NCBI GenBank assembly: GCA_015068165.1
Contig: SVKZ01000010.1
Coordinates: forward strand, 1-35,457
From: Oscillospiraceae bacterium
GTDB taxonomy: Bacteria; Bacillota; Clostridia; Oscillospirales; Oscillospiraceae
Direction of reading: 5' to 3'
DNA: 35,457 nucleotides
Below are positions 8,721 to 15,960 of this stretch, piece by piece (positions within the stretch are counted from its first letter, which is position 1; every line of letters begins with the position of its first letter). Made by a program: the position numbers and the translations under genes. The notes under the pieces were generated by a model that saw only the letters and a list, made by a program, of their open reading frames with translations, searched no databases and was not told where the DNA came from.

Positions 8721-8746
8721 AAGGGAGGTTTTTACCTCCCTTTTTT
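8719..8746. terminator. Bidirectional terminator between the thrCB operon and the GNAT gene
   Basis: Stem AAAAGGGAGG (8719-8728), loop TTTTTA, and CCTCCCTTTT with a T-run to 8746. The reverse strand also gives a stem followed by T residues, so it can stop both converging transcripts. The last codons and stop of the GNAT gene lie in the hairpin. Confidence 0.85.
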
Positions 8747-9172
8747 CATTTCTATATAAGGCATTTCCGTAAAGCCGTTTTTGCGGTAGGTGTGGACGGC
8801 AGGAGCGTTCTCTGCTTCTACCTCCAAGCGGAAAAGATGATCGGGGAACTGCTCCTCCAGAAAGCTGAAAAACTGGCTTCCGATGCCGAGATTCCTATAT
8901 TCCGGTTTCAGGTAAATATCCTCGATCCAAATGCAAGGCACACCATACTCGGTGGAAAAGCTTTTGGCGATCATACCGTAGCCGGCAAGGACACCGCTAA
9001 CCATAAAAACATAGCCGGAAAGATAGGGATTTTCACTTATACAGGCTTCCACATCTGCCCGGAAAATCTCCTCCGAGCCATTGGTGGCAACGGCGGGGGA
9101 TGCATAAAAGACACGCATCATCGAGAGAACTTCTTCTCGATGTTCGTCGGTCATAGTAAAAATTTCGGTCAT
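8732..9172 (-). CDS. GNAT family N-acetyltransferase
   Basis: Acetyl-CoA-dependent acetyltransferase of unknown acceptor. The 146 residues have the GNAT core: WIEDIYLKPEYRNLGIGSQF is the beta4 strand and acetyl-CoA pyrophosphate loop (R/Q-x-x-G-x-G/A type, here RNLGIG). The C-terminal NAPAVHTYRKNGFTEM motif is typical of beta6/alpha4. GAGGT precedes ATG 9172. It starts 16 bases after the carboxypeptidase gene ends and is likely co-transcribed with it. Confidence 0.88.
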   Translation of the reverse strand: MTEIFTMTDEHREEVLSMMRVFYASPAVATNGSEEIFRADVEACISENPYLSGYVFMVSGVLAGYGMIAKSFSTEYGVPCIWIEDIYLKPEYRNLGIGSQFFSFLEEQFPDHLFRLEVEAENAPAVHTYRKNGFTEMPYIEMKKGR

Positions 9173-9188
9173 AGTTACCTCATTTCGC

Positions 9189-10160
9189 TTACCTGGGAAT
9201 GGGGGAAACCCAAGTGCCGTCGGTGAGCTGCTGCAAATATTCCTCCAAAGTCAGACCGGAGAAATAAATCTCAGCGGCCACCTTTTCACCCACATAACGG
9301 TAATGCCAGGGCTCGTAAATAATGCCGGTTACGGAGGTTTTGCCGGTGGGGAAGCGCAGAATAAAGCCAAATCGCCAGCTGTTTTCCATCAGCCATTTCT
9401 GGGCGGGTAAGGTTTCCTGCCGTTCATCCAATATCCAGGAACGGGTATCCACAATATCCACAGCCAATCCCAACTGATGCTCACTGGTGCCGGGAACGGC
9501 TACCGACCTTGCGGCGATAACCGCAGCTTCCTCTTCGCTGACACCCTGACTGTCCATAACCCGCTGAACTTTTTTGGCAAAAAGTTCTTCCTGGGTTTGC
9601 TTGCTCCGATAGCCGGAAGCAACGCAAGCGGTGGGGCAAACGGTGTTGCATTCTGTCAGCATGGCGATTAGGGCATCGTAGCAGGTTTTGCTTATATATG
9701 TATTATCGGCAGAATAATCGGAGCTGAGCTTTACCAGCTCTAAGTTGGGGTTTTCCGGCTGGGAATGCCAGGGGTTAATGAGGGTAATTTGCTCGCCGGA
9801 GGCGGTAAAGGAATAAAATGTTCCTTCAATTTCTTTGTTTCCGGTAACCATTTTGCCATCGGTTCCTAAATAGTATGTACGGTTATCCAAAGTCAAAAAT
9901 CCGGTCTGCATTGCACCGCTGTCGGAAAAATAATACTGCGCCCCGTCTATCTGCTGCCACCCGGTTAGCGGGACATTATGGATATAAAAGAAACGGTTTC
10001 CGGCGGTTTCTGCCCAGCCTTCCAAAGATGGCTCGGTTGCAGGCGCGGTGGTGCTTAGGGATACGCCATCGGCGGGAACGGCATAAATAAAAAGGTGGGA
10101 AAGCGCCCAATAGCCCAGAACCATAACTGCAATCAGGGTGATAAGCTTTAGTATTTTCAT
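9189..10160 (-). CDS. VanY-type D,D-carboxypeptidase with cell-wall-binding repeats
   Basis: Zinc peptidase expected to trim the terminal D-alanine of peptidoglycan stems outside the membrane. The 323-residue protein starts MKILKLITLIAVMVLGYWAL (signal anchor). About residues 65-130 hold choline/wall-binding type repeats (LTGWQQIDGAQYYF, TGFLTLDNRTYYL). The M15B domain follows with SGYRSKQTQEELF, the zinc motif SEHQLGLAVD and EPWHYRYVG. A longer reading from 10283 would start in a palindrome and cross the promoter, so ATG 10160 with AAGGA nine bases ahead is chosen. No van regulatory genes are near, so this is probably a housekeeping wall enzyme rather than glycopeptide resistance. Confidence 0.9.
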   Translation of the reverse strand: MKILKLITLIAVMVLGYWALSHLFIYAVPADGVSLSTTAPATEPSLEGWAETAGNRFFYIHNVPLTGWQQIDGAQYYFSDSGAMQTGFLTLDNRTYYLGTDGKMVTGNKEIEGTFYSFTASGEQITLINPWHSQPENPNLELVKLSSDYSADNTYISKTCYDALIAMLTECNTVCPTACVASGYRSKQTQEELFAKKVQRVMDSQGVSEEEAAVIAARSVAVPGTSEHQLGLAVDIVDTRSWILDERQETLPAQKWLMENSWRFGFILRFPTGKTSVTGIIYEPWHYRYVGEKVAAEIYFSGLTLEEYLQQLTDGTWVSPIPR

Positions 10161-10207
10161 ATTTCTGTCCTTAATGATCCATATGTTAGGGAAAATTTGT
10201 AAAATTA

Positions 10208-10237
10208 AGTATAGCACAAATGCAATGCAGATGTAAA
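10208..10237 (-). promoter_or_regulatory. Promoter of the VanY-like gene
   Basis: On the minus strand, TTTACA (10237-10232), an 18-base spacer and TATACT (10213-10208). The leader is about 40 bases. Confidence 0.55.
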
Positions 10238-10240
10238 TAG

Positions 10241-10276
10241 AAAACCCTCTTTTGTTTGCAAACAAAAGAGGGTTTT
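10241..10276. terminator. Perfect 36-bp palindrome, probable bidirectional terminator
   Basis: Two 18-base arms, AAAACCCTCTTTTGTTTG and its exact reverse complement, abut with no separate loop. Each strand ends GAGGGTTTT, so it could stop read-through from either side. No gene ends directly at it on the plus strand. It lies just upstream of the VanY promoter and probably insulates it from the tRNA transcript. Confidence 0.6.
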
Positions 10277-10330
10277 GGAGCATAGTACAGTAAAAAAATT
10301 CGAATTTGGCAAATCAATTCAATCACTTGC

Positions 10331-10399
10331 GTAGGGCGGGGGTTTACTCCCGCCGTTTGTTGCAAGATAATCGGCGGCGGAAGCAAGCCCCCGCCCTAC
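10331..10399. repeat. Palindromic intergenic repeat with GTAGGG...CCCTAC ends
   Basis: The 12-base arms GTAGGCGGGGG-like (10331-10342, GTAGGGCGGGGG) and CCCCCGCCCTAC (10388-10399) are exact reverse complements. The inner sequence, with CCCGCCG and CGGCGG, continues an imperfect stem. A related element with TGTAGGG...CCCTACA ends lies at 34756-34811. No coding potential was seen. It looks like a REP/MITE-type dispersed element. Confidence 0.6.
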
Positions 10400-10463
10400 A
10401 TAGTGTATTCAACTGTTAGACAAATTCTTTTTACTAACTGAATTATACTTTGTTAGCGGCAAA

Positions 10464-10503
10464 AAAGCAAGCTCCCACGGAAATTTCCGTGGGAGCTTGC
10501 TTT
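10464..10503 (-). terminator. Terminator of tRNA-Gly
   Basis: A perfect 20+20 base palindrome (AAAGCAAGCTCCCACGGAAA and its complement) directly follows the tRNA 3' end on the minus strand. It is followed by a run of six T residues. Confidence 0.88.
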
Positions 10504-10576
10504 GGAGCAGGGTACGGGAGTCGAACCCGCCTTCACGGCTTGGGAAGCCGTTGTATTACCGATATACGAACCCTGC
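10503..10576 (-). tRNA. tRNA-Gly (anticodon CCC)
   Basis: A 74-base cloverleaf on the minus strand. Acceptor GCAGGGT pairs with ACCCTGC. The D arm is GTAT/ATAC and the anticodon stem ACGGC/GCCGT closes loop TTCCCAA, giving anticodon CCC at 10544-10542. The T arm contains GGTTCGACTCC. The discriminator base is T, as usual for bacterial glycine tRNA, and CCA is encoded. It reads GGG codons. It has its own promoter and terminator, so it is a single-gene transcript. Confidence 0.95.
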
Positions 10577-10585
10577 ATTGTCCGT

Positions 10586-10614
10586 ATTATAACAGACAGA
10601 ATTTGGAAATTCAA
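10586..10614 (-). promoter_or_regulatory. Promoter of tRNA-Gly
   Basis: On the minus strand, TTGAAT (10614-10609), a 17-base spacer and consensus TATAAT (10591-10586), about ten bases before the mature tRNA 5' end. Confidence 0.8.
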
Positions 10615-10686
10615 GTCCTTTTTGTCGAGGGCGGGGCGGTTGAAAGAAAAGAAATGCTGTGTTATACTTTATACTATATGGAATTA

Positions 10687-10734
10687 CCTCATCCGCCGCG
10701 GCTTGCGCCGCGCCACCTTCCCCAAAGGGGAAGG
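10687..10734. repeat. GC-rich dispersed repeat upstream of the radical SAM gene
   Basis: Starts CCTCATCCGCCGCGGC and ends CCTTCCCCAAAGGGGAAGG. Its reverse complement aligns with 12465-12509 (CCTTCCCCTTGAGGGGAAGG, then GCGCAAGC and GGATGAGG), so the two are opposite-facing copies of one family. It ends a few bases before the ribosome site of the next gene. Confidence 0.6.
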
Positions 10735-10753
10735 CTTAGAAGGAGTAGTGTGT

Positions 10754-11590
10754 ATGCGATTTCAAAAGATTTATGTGGAAATCTCCAATTTATGCAATTT
10801 GTCCTGTCGGTTTTGCCCCGGCACAAAGCGGCAGGGCAGACGGATGACCGAGGCGGAATTTGCCTCTATCCTGCTAAAACTCCGCTCGTTTACAGATTAC
10901 CTGTATTTTCATCTGATGGGAGAGCCTTTGTGCCATCCGCTTTTGGGGCGGTTTTTGGAAATGGCGGGGGAAATGGGCTTTCGGGTGATTCTCACCACCA
11001 ACGGCACATTGTTGCAGAAGCAGCAGGAGCTGCTTTTGTCTGCACCGGCGCTCCATAAAGTCAATATTTCTCTCCACGCCTTTGAAGCCAATGACCTGCA
11101 GATGCGCTTTGCAGACTACATTGACGGCTGCCTGTCCTACGGGCAGGCGGCGCAGGGGAAAAAGCTGACGGTGTTCCGTCTTTGGAATCAAGGGGGCGAA
11201 AACGGTCAAAATGAAGCAATTTTACAAAAGCTCCATAACGCTTTCCCCGGCGATTGGGTACAGGAGCGGCCCGGCATCCGGATCGGTGATAAGGTCTACC
11301 TGGAACACGGAGATAAATTCGACTGGCCCGATCTTTCTGCCCCGGAGGGGGAGGTCAGCTTCTGCTATGGACTTCGGGATCAGCTTGGCATTTTGTGCGA
11401 CGGAAGCGTTGTGCCTTGCTGCCTGGATCACGAGGGGGATCTGACTTTGGGAAACTTATTTACCGAGGAACTTTCAGATATTTTGGAAAAGCCCCGGGCA
11501 AAAGCCATTTATGGAGGGTTTTCCCAGGGCAGGGCGGTAGAGGAGCTGTGCCGCCGCTGCGGCTATGCCCGCCGTTTTGCTAAAAAATAA
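10754..11590 (+). CDS. Radical SAM protein with SPASM-like C-terminal cysteines
   Basis: Probable [4Fe-4S]/SAM enzyme of unknown substrate. The 278 residues start MRFQKIYVEISNLCNLSCRF; CNLSCRFC is the CxxxCxxC radical SAM motif, followed by HLMGEPLCHP and ILTTNGTLL. The C-terminal third has further cysteines in CYGLRDQLGILCDGSVVPCC and a final CRRCGYARR, the arrangement of a SPASM/twitch auxiliary cluster domain. An open frame extends upstream through the tRNA and a repeat. ATG 10754 with AAGGAG eight bases ahead is the sensible start. No precursor peptide gene was recognised nearby; the flanks are a repeat and the acs locus. It could be a peptide or cofactor modifying enzyme. Confidence 0.85.
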   Translation: MRFQKIYVEISNLCNLSCRFCPGTKRQGRRMTEAEFASILLKLRSFTDYLYFHLMGEPLCHPLLGRFLEMAGEMGFRVILTTNGTLLQKQQELLLSAPALHKVNISLHAFEANDLQMRFADYIDGCLSYGQAAQGKKLTVFRLWNQGGENGQNEAILQKLHNAFPGDWVQERPGIRIGDKVYLEHGDKFDWPDLSAPEGEVSFCYGLRDQLGILCDGSVVPCCLDHEGDLTLGNLFTEELSDILEKPRAKAIYGGFSQGRAVEELCRRCGYARRFAKK

Positions 11591-11618
11591 AAAAATAGCG
11601 AAAAGGGCAAATTTGCGG

Positions 11619-11647
11619 TTGAATTTTTCAGGGGTCTGTGTTATAGT
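11619..11647 (+). promoter_or_regulatory. Promoter of acsF/cooC
   Basis: TTGAAT (11619-11624), a 17-base spacer and TATAGT (11642-11647), with a leader of about 45 bases. This marks the probable left end of the acs locus. Confidence 0.65.
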
Positions 11648-11697
11648 GTATCCGTACGACTATGGGCGCACTATGCCCAAAATCTGAGGTGAAACCA

Positions 11698-12462
11698 ATG
11701 CCCCATACCATTGCTGTCGCCGGAAAGGGCGGCGTAGGTAAGACCACCACCTGCGGTATGATGATCGATTACCTGTGCAAGACAGGGAAAGGTCCGCTGC
11801 TGGTTGTGGACGCGGATGCCAACTCCAATCTTAACGAGGTGCTCGGTGTAGAGGTGGAGACCAGCATCGGCGCGATCCGCGAGGAAATGGCCCAGGCCGA
11901 GCTGAAGGGCAGTGTTCCTGCCGGTATGACCAAGGCCGATTATGCGGAGTTTAAGTTCAATTCCGCTTTGGTGGAAGAGGACGATTATGATATGCTCGTA
12001 ATGGGCCGCACCCAGGGCAAGGGCTGCTACTGCTATGTCAACGGTGTGCTGAAAACCCAGATCGATAAATATGCCAAAAACTATAAGCACATTGTTATCG
12101 ACAATGAGGCAGGCCTTGAGCACGTGGCAAGAGGCACCCTTCCCAAGGTAGATACGATGCTTCTCATTTCCGACTGCTCCCGCCGGGGTATTCAGGCGGT
12201 GGCTCGCCTTGCGGAAATGGTAGAAGAACTGGACCTGAAGCCCGGTAAAATGGGGCTCATCGTCAATCGGGCACCCGGCGGTGTCCTCAACGACGGTGTC
12301 CGTGAGGAAATCGAAAAGCACGGTCTTACTCTGTTTGGCGTTCTGCCTCAGGATGAGGAAATCTACCGCTGCGATTGCGAGGGTGAGCCCTCTGCCAAAC
12401 TGCCGGAGAGCAATCCCGTAAAAACAGCTCTGCGCGGCATTTTGCAGAATATAGGGCTGTAA
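11698..12462 (+). CDS. acsF: CooC/AcsF-type nickel-insertion ATPase for acetyl-CoA synthase
   Basis: P-loop ATPase of the MinD/CooC family, which assists nickel incorporation into CODH or ACS. The 254 residues start MPHTIAVAGKGGVGKTTTCG, with the deviant Walker A motif at residues 9-17. DADANSNL follows Walker A. The metal-binding CxC of CooC proteins appears as GCYCYVNG (Cys110, Cys112). IDNEAGLEHVARGT is also typical of CooC. A start at 11662 lacks a ribosome site; ATG 11698 follows TGAGGTG. It lies upstream of acsD. Since acsB is nearby and no CODH gene is seen, ACS is the likelier client, making it AcsF rather than CooC. Confidence 0.88.
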   Translation: MPHTIAVAGKGGVGKTTTCGMMIDYLCKTGKGPLLVVDADANSNLNEVLGVEVETSIGAIREEMAQAELKGSVPAGMTKADYAEFKFNSALVEEDDYDMLVMGRTQGKGCYCYVNGVLKTQIDKYAKNYKHIVIDNEAGLEHVARGTLPKVDTMLLISDCSRRGIQAVARLAEMVEELDLKPGKMGLIVNRAPGGVLNDGVREEIEKHGLTLFGVLPQDEEIYRCDCEGEPSAKLPESNPVKTALRGILQNIGL

Positions 12463-12464
12463 AG

Positions 12465-12571
12465 CCTTCCCCTTGAGGGGAAGGGGGACCGCGCAAGCGG
12501 TGGATGAGGTGTAAATGGCCACCTCATCAGGCACCTTCGGTGCCAGCTTCTCCTCGAGGAGAAGCCTTTAG
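12465..12571. repeat. Cluster of GC-rich hairpin repeats between acsF and acsD
   Basis: Four successive hairpins: CCTTCCCCTTGAGGGGAAGG; GATGAGGTG with CACCTCATC; GGCACCTTCGGTGCC; and GCTTCTCCTCGAGGAGAAGC. The first part matches the reverse complement of 10687-10734. It fills most of the 166-base gap. No T-run follows, so it is not a classic terminator, though it may still affect read-through or mRNA stability between acsF and acsD. Confidence 0.65.
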
Positions 12572-12628
12572 AAATGTGTTAATAAATTAAATTTATTATA
12601 TAAAATCAAACCAAGGGGGAAATACACT

Positions 12629-13570
12629 ATGTCTTTTACACCTAAGACGCAGCCTTTCAGCGGCAAGATCAATGCCGTTACCCTGGGCACCGGTGATAGC
12701 GCAATTGTCATCGGCGGTCAGAATGTGCTGCCGTTCTACACCTTCGATGCTCCCATTGAGAACGCACCGAAGATCGGCATCGAAATTTCCGATGCTGCTG
12801 ATAGCTGGGATGTTGCCGGTATCGTAGATTTCTACGCTGGCTGCACCACTATGGCTGAGCGCGCTGCTAAGGCTTGCACGCTGGCTGACGCCGACTTCGT
12901 CTGCCTGAACTTCGAGTCCGCAGATCCCAACGGCGCAAACCGTTCCACCGCTGATTGCGTTGCTGACGCAAAGGCAGTTGCTGCCGTTGCTACCAAGCCG
13001 ATCGTTGTTATGGGCTGCAAGCACGTAGAAAAGGACGCAGAGCTGCTGGGCGCACTGGCTGAGGCACTTGCTGGCAAGAACGCTCTGTTTATGTCCGCTA
13101 AGAACGAGAACTACAAGACCGTCGGCGCTTCCGTCGCTCTGGCAAGCAGCCAGAAGGTTGGCGCTGAGACCGCTGACGACATTAACCTGGCAAAGCAGCT
13201 GAACATTATGCTCAAGGGCCTGAATGTTCCTGCTGAGTCCATCGTGATGAACATCGGTACCGCTGCTGTCGGTTACGGCTATGAGTATGTAGCATCCACT
13301 CTGGACCGCGTTCGTGATGCTGCCCTGAAGCAGAGCGATGCTGACCTGCAGATGCCCATTATCGCTCCTGTATCCACCGATACCTGGGGTGTTAAGGAAT
13401 CCACCGCATCCGAAGCTGATGAGCCTGCTTGGGGCTGCCGTGAGGAGCGTGGCATTGCAATGGAAATCTCCACTGCCGCTGCTAACCTGACCGGCGGTGC
13501 AGACGCTGTGATTATGCGTCATCCCGCAGCCATCGCAACCATCAAGCAGTTCATTACCGAACTGGTTTAA
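12629..13570 (+). CDS. acsD: Corrinoid iron-sulfur protein small subunit (CODH/ACS delta)
   Basis: Partner of AcsC in the corrinoid iron-sulfur protein that carries the methyl group from methyltetrahydrofolate to acetyl-CoA synthase. The 313-residue TIM-barrel protein starts MSFTPKTQPFSGKINAVTLG. It shows family segments such as GGQNVLPFYTFDAP and, near the C-terminus, PIIAPVSTDTWGVKE. Length is typical. The ribosome site is AAGGGGG. acsC follows after 20 bases, so the two subunits are probably made together. Codon choice is strongly biased (GCT, AAG, GAG, CTG), like groEL, which suggests high expression. Confidence 0.93.
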   Translation: MSFTPKTQPFSGKINAVTLGTGDSAIVIGGQNVLPFYTFDAPIENAPKIGIEISDAADSWDVAGIVDFYAGCTTMAERAAKACTLADADFVCLNFESADPNGANRSTADCVADAKAVAAVATKPIVVMGCKHVEKDAELLGALAEALAGKNALFMSAKNENYKTVGASVALASSQKVGAETADDINLAKQLNIMLKGLNVPAESIVMNIGTAAVGYGYEYVASTLDRVRDAALKQSDADLQMPIIAPVSTDTWGVKESTASEADEPAWGCREERGIAMEISTAAANLTGGADAVIMRHPAAIATIKQFITELV

Positions 13571-13590
13571 TCGGAAGGAGGATACATACT

Positions 13591-15864
13591 ATGGCTTTGA
13601 AGGGTCTTGACATTTTTAAGCTGTCTCCTAAGACAAACTGTAAGGAGTGCGGCAGCCCCACCTGTATGGCATTCTGCATGAAGGTGGCACAGGGCGCTGT
13701 TTCTATCGACAAGTGCCCCCATTTCTCCGAGGATGCAAAGGCAATGCTCAATGAGCAGACCGCACCTCCTATGAAGACCATCTCCGTTGGCGAGCACAAG
13801 CTGGGCGGCGAGACTGTCCTGTTCCGCCACGAGAAGACTCTGGTAAATAAGAACCTGTACGCCGCTTCCGTATGCACCTGTATGGACGAGGCTACTGTTG
13901 ACGCAAAGCTCTCTGCTGCCACCGTAGTGGACTACGAGCGTATCGGCGAGCGTATGTATGTGGAAATGATCCACGTTGCCAACACCCAGGCTGACCCCGC
14001 TGTTTACGCAGCGCTGGTTAAGAAGGCTGCTGCTCTGGGCCGTCCTCTGGTCCTGGAGTGCTGGGATGTAGAGTGCGCTAAGGCTGCTTTGGAAGTTTGC
14101 GGCAAGGATGTTATCCTGGACGGCGCTACCGCTGCTAACTGGGAAGCTATGAACGCTCTGGCTACCGCAAAGGGCATCGTTCTGGGCGTTTGGGCTGAGA
14201 ACATCTCCGACCTGTACGACACCGTTAAGAAGCTGGAAGCTGCCGGCAACAAGAACCTGGTGCTGGACGTTACCGGCAAGACCGCTAAGGAGACTCTTGC
14301 TAACGCTGTTCTGGTTCGCCGCACTGCTATCAAGGATGGCGACCGCAGCTTCGGTTACCCCTCCATTGTTAATCTGGCAAAGCTCTGCAAGGGTGATGCT
14401 CGCCTGGAGACCGCTTATGCTTCTATGTTTACTGAGAAGTATGCTTCTATCATCGTAATGAGCGGTATGAGCTATGCACAGGCTCTGCCTCTGTACGGTC
14501 TGCGTCAGAATATCTACACCGATCCTCAGAAGCCCATGAAGGTGGAAGCTAAGATCTACCCCCTCAACGGCGCTGACGAGAACAGCCCCTGCGTGCTGAC
14601 CGTTGACTTTGCGCTGACCTACTTCCTGGTCTCCGGCGAACTGGAGCGCTCCAATGTTCCTGTGAACCTGATCATCACCGATGCTTCCGGTATGTCCGTT
14701 CTGACCGCATGGGCTGCCGGCAAGCTGTCCTCCTCCACCATTAAGAAGACCTTTGAGGAGCTGGACATTGAGAACAAGATTAAGAACCGCACCCTGATTA
14801 TCCCCGGTAAGGTTGCCGTTATGAAGGGCGAAATTCAGGAGAAGCTGCCTAATTGGAATGTTGTCGTTGGTACGATGGAAGCTGTTCAGATTCCTAAGTA
14901 TATGAAGGACAAGGAGTACGAAGCTGCCGCCGCTGCTGTTGCTGCAGAGCGCGCCGCTAAGGCAGGCACTGTTGTTGAGGAAGTGAAGGAACTTTCCTTC
15001 GACGAGCTGCTGGCTACCCGCGTTCCCGCTATCGAAGTGGTGGATATGGGTGTTTCCTACAAGGGCCACAACCCCGATGCACAGACCTTCGTTACCATCG
15101 GCGAGCGTATCCACTGCATCGCTCCTTCCATCCGCAAGGCTATGGACGAGCGTGATCCCAAGCCCATCCTGGAGCGTGCTGCTCAGCAGATCGCTGCCGG
15201 CGCTACCTACCTGGATGTCAACATCGGACCTGCTGAGAAGGACGGTCCCGAGCGTATGATGTGGGCTGTTAAGCTGCTGCAGGAGAACTTCAACAATGTT
15301 CCTCTGGCACTGGATACCGCCAATATGAAGGCTATCGAGGCCGGTATTAAGGTATATAACCGTGCAAACGGCAAGCCCATCGTTAACTCTGCTGACGCAG
15401 GTTCCCGTATCGGCTACATCGACCTGGCTGCTGCCAACGATGCTATCTGTATCGCTCTGTGTTCCGCTGACGGTATTGCTAAGGACAACGAAGAGCGTAT
15501 GATGCACTGTGATAACATGCTGGAGCGCGGCCTGTCCCTGGGTATGGAAGCTACCGACCTGTGGTTTGACCCCCTGTTCCTGGTTGTTAAGGGTATGCAG
15601 GACAAGCAGATGGAAGTTCTGGAAGCCATCCGGATGTTCTCCGAGAAGGGCCTGAAGTCTACCGGCGGTCTGTCCAACAACTCTAACGGCGCACCTAAGG
15701 ATGTCCGTCCCATTATGGACTCCGCTCTGGTTGCAATGTGCATGATGCAGGGTCTGACCTCCGCTATCGTTAACCCCAACGATCGCCGCCTGATGGAGAC
15801 CATCAAGTCCTGCGACATCTTCAAGAATCACGTTCTGTACTCCGATTCCTATCTGGATCTGTAA
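13591..15864 (+). CDS. acsC-acsE: Fused corrinoid iron-sulfur protein large subunit and methyltetrahydrofolate methyltransferase (AcsC-AcsE)
   Basis: One 757-residue reading frame carries two Wood-Ljungdahl proteins that are separate in Moorella. Residues 1 to about 435 are AcsC: the N-terminal [4Fe-4S] motif uses Cys17, Cys20, Cys25 and Cys42 (NCKECGSPTC... DKCP). A barrel and the corrinoid-binding C-terminal region (NENSP-like DENSPCVLTVDFALTYFLV, IIPGKVAVMKGE) follow. An Ala/Glu/Lys-rich linker spans about 436-468. Residues 470-757 are AcsE: TIGERIHCIAPSIRKA, YLDVNIGP, ALDTANMKAIEAG and TGGLSNNSNG match pterin-binding methyltransferases, with the conserved Asp and Asn residues retained. 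No stop, ribosome site or frameshift separates the halves. The fusion would tether the methyl donor enzyme to its corrinoid acceptor. Confidence 0.93.
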   Translation: MALKGLDIFKLSPKTNCKECGSPTCMAFCMKVAQGAVSIDKCPHFSEDAKAMLNEQTAPPMKTISVGEHKLGGETVLFRHEKTLVNKNLYAASVCTCMDEATVDAKLSAATVVDYERIGERMYVEMIHVANTQADPAVYAALVKKAAALGRPLVLECWDVECAKAALEVCGKDVILDGATAANWEAMNALATAKGIVLGVWAENISDLYDTVKKLEAAGNKNLVLDVTGKTAKETLANAVLVRRTAIKDGDRSFGYPSIVNLAKLCKGDARLETAYASMFTEKYASIIVMSGMSYAQALPLYGLRQNIYTDPQKPMKVEAKIYPLNGADENSPCVLTVDFALTYFLVSGELERSNVPVNLIITDASGMSVLTAWAAGKLSSSTIKKTFEELDIENKIKNRTLIIPGKVAVMKGEIQEKLPNWNVVVGTMEAVQIPKYMKDKEYEAAAAAVAAERAAKAGTVVEEVKELSFDELLATRVPAIEVVDMGVSYKGHNPDAQTFVTIGERIHCIAPSIRKAMDERDPKPILERAAQQIAAGATYLDVNIGPAEKDGPERMMWAVKLLQENFNNVPLALDTANMKAIEAGIKVYNRANGKPIVNSADAGSRIGYIDLAAANDAICIALCSADGIAKDNEERMMHCDNMLERGLSLGMEATDLWFDPLFLVVKGMQDKQMEVLEAIRMFSEKGLKSTGGLSNNSNGAPKDVRPIMDSALVAMCMMQGLTSAIVNPNDRRLMETIKSCDIFKNHVLYSDSYLDL

Positions 15865-15888
15865 GCAGAAAATTCCCACGCATTCTCT

Positions 15889-15916
15889 GGCTGGGAGGGA
15901 AAACTCCCTCCCAGCC
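15889..15916 (+). terminator. Strong hairpin after acsC-acsE, possible weak terminator
   Basis: A 12-bp perfect stem GGCTGGGAGGGA / TCCCTCCCAGCC with loop AAAC lies 25 bases after the stop. The T-run is poor (ATTATGCATTTT), so it may partly terminate or protect the acsD-acsCE mRNA from 3' decay. Confidence 0.5.
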
Positions 15917-15960
15917 ATTATGCATTTTAAGACATTCCCCAAGGGGGCTTGAGGTAATCT

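Noticed and set aside
9189..10160. Glycopeptide resistance locus
   Set aside because: A VanY-like peptidase alone, with no vanR/S, vanH or ligase nearby, is a normal wall enzyme.
10687..12571. CRISPR array or IS element suggested by repeated GC-rich blocks
   Set aside because: Repeats are few, in opposite orientations, without regular spacing, spacers or a transposase gene.
13567..15942. 791-codon open frame on the minus strand opposite acsC-acsE
   Set aside because: It mirrors the real gene; the lack of stops follows from its codon bias. No motif or ribosome site supports it.
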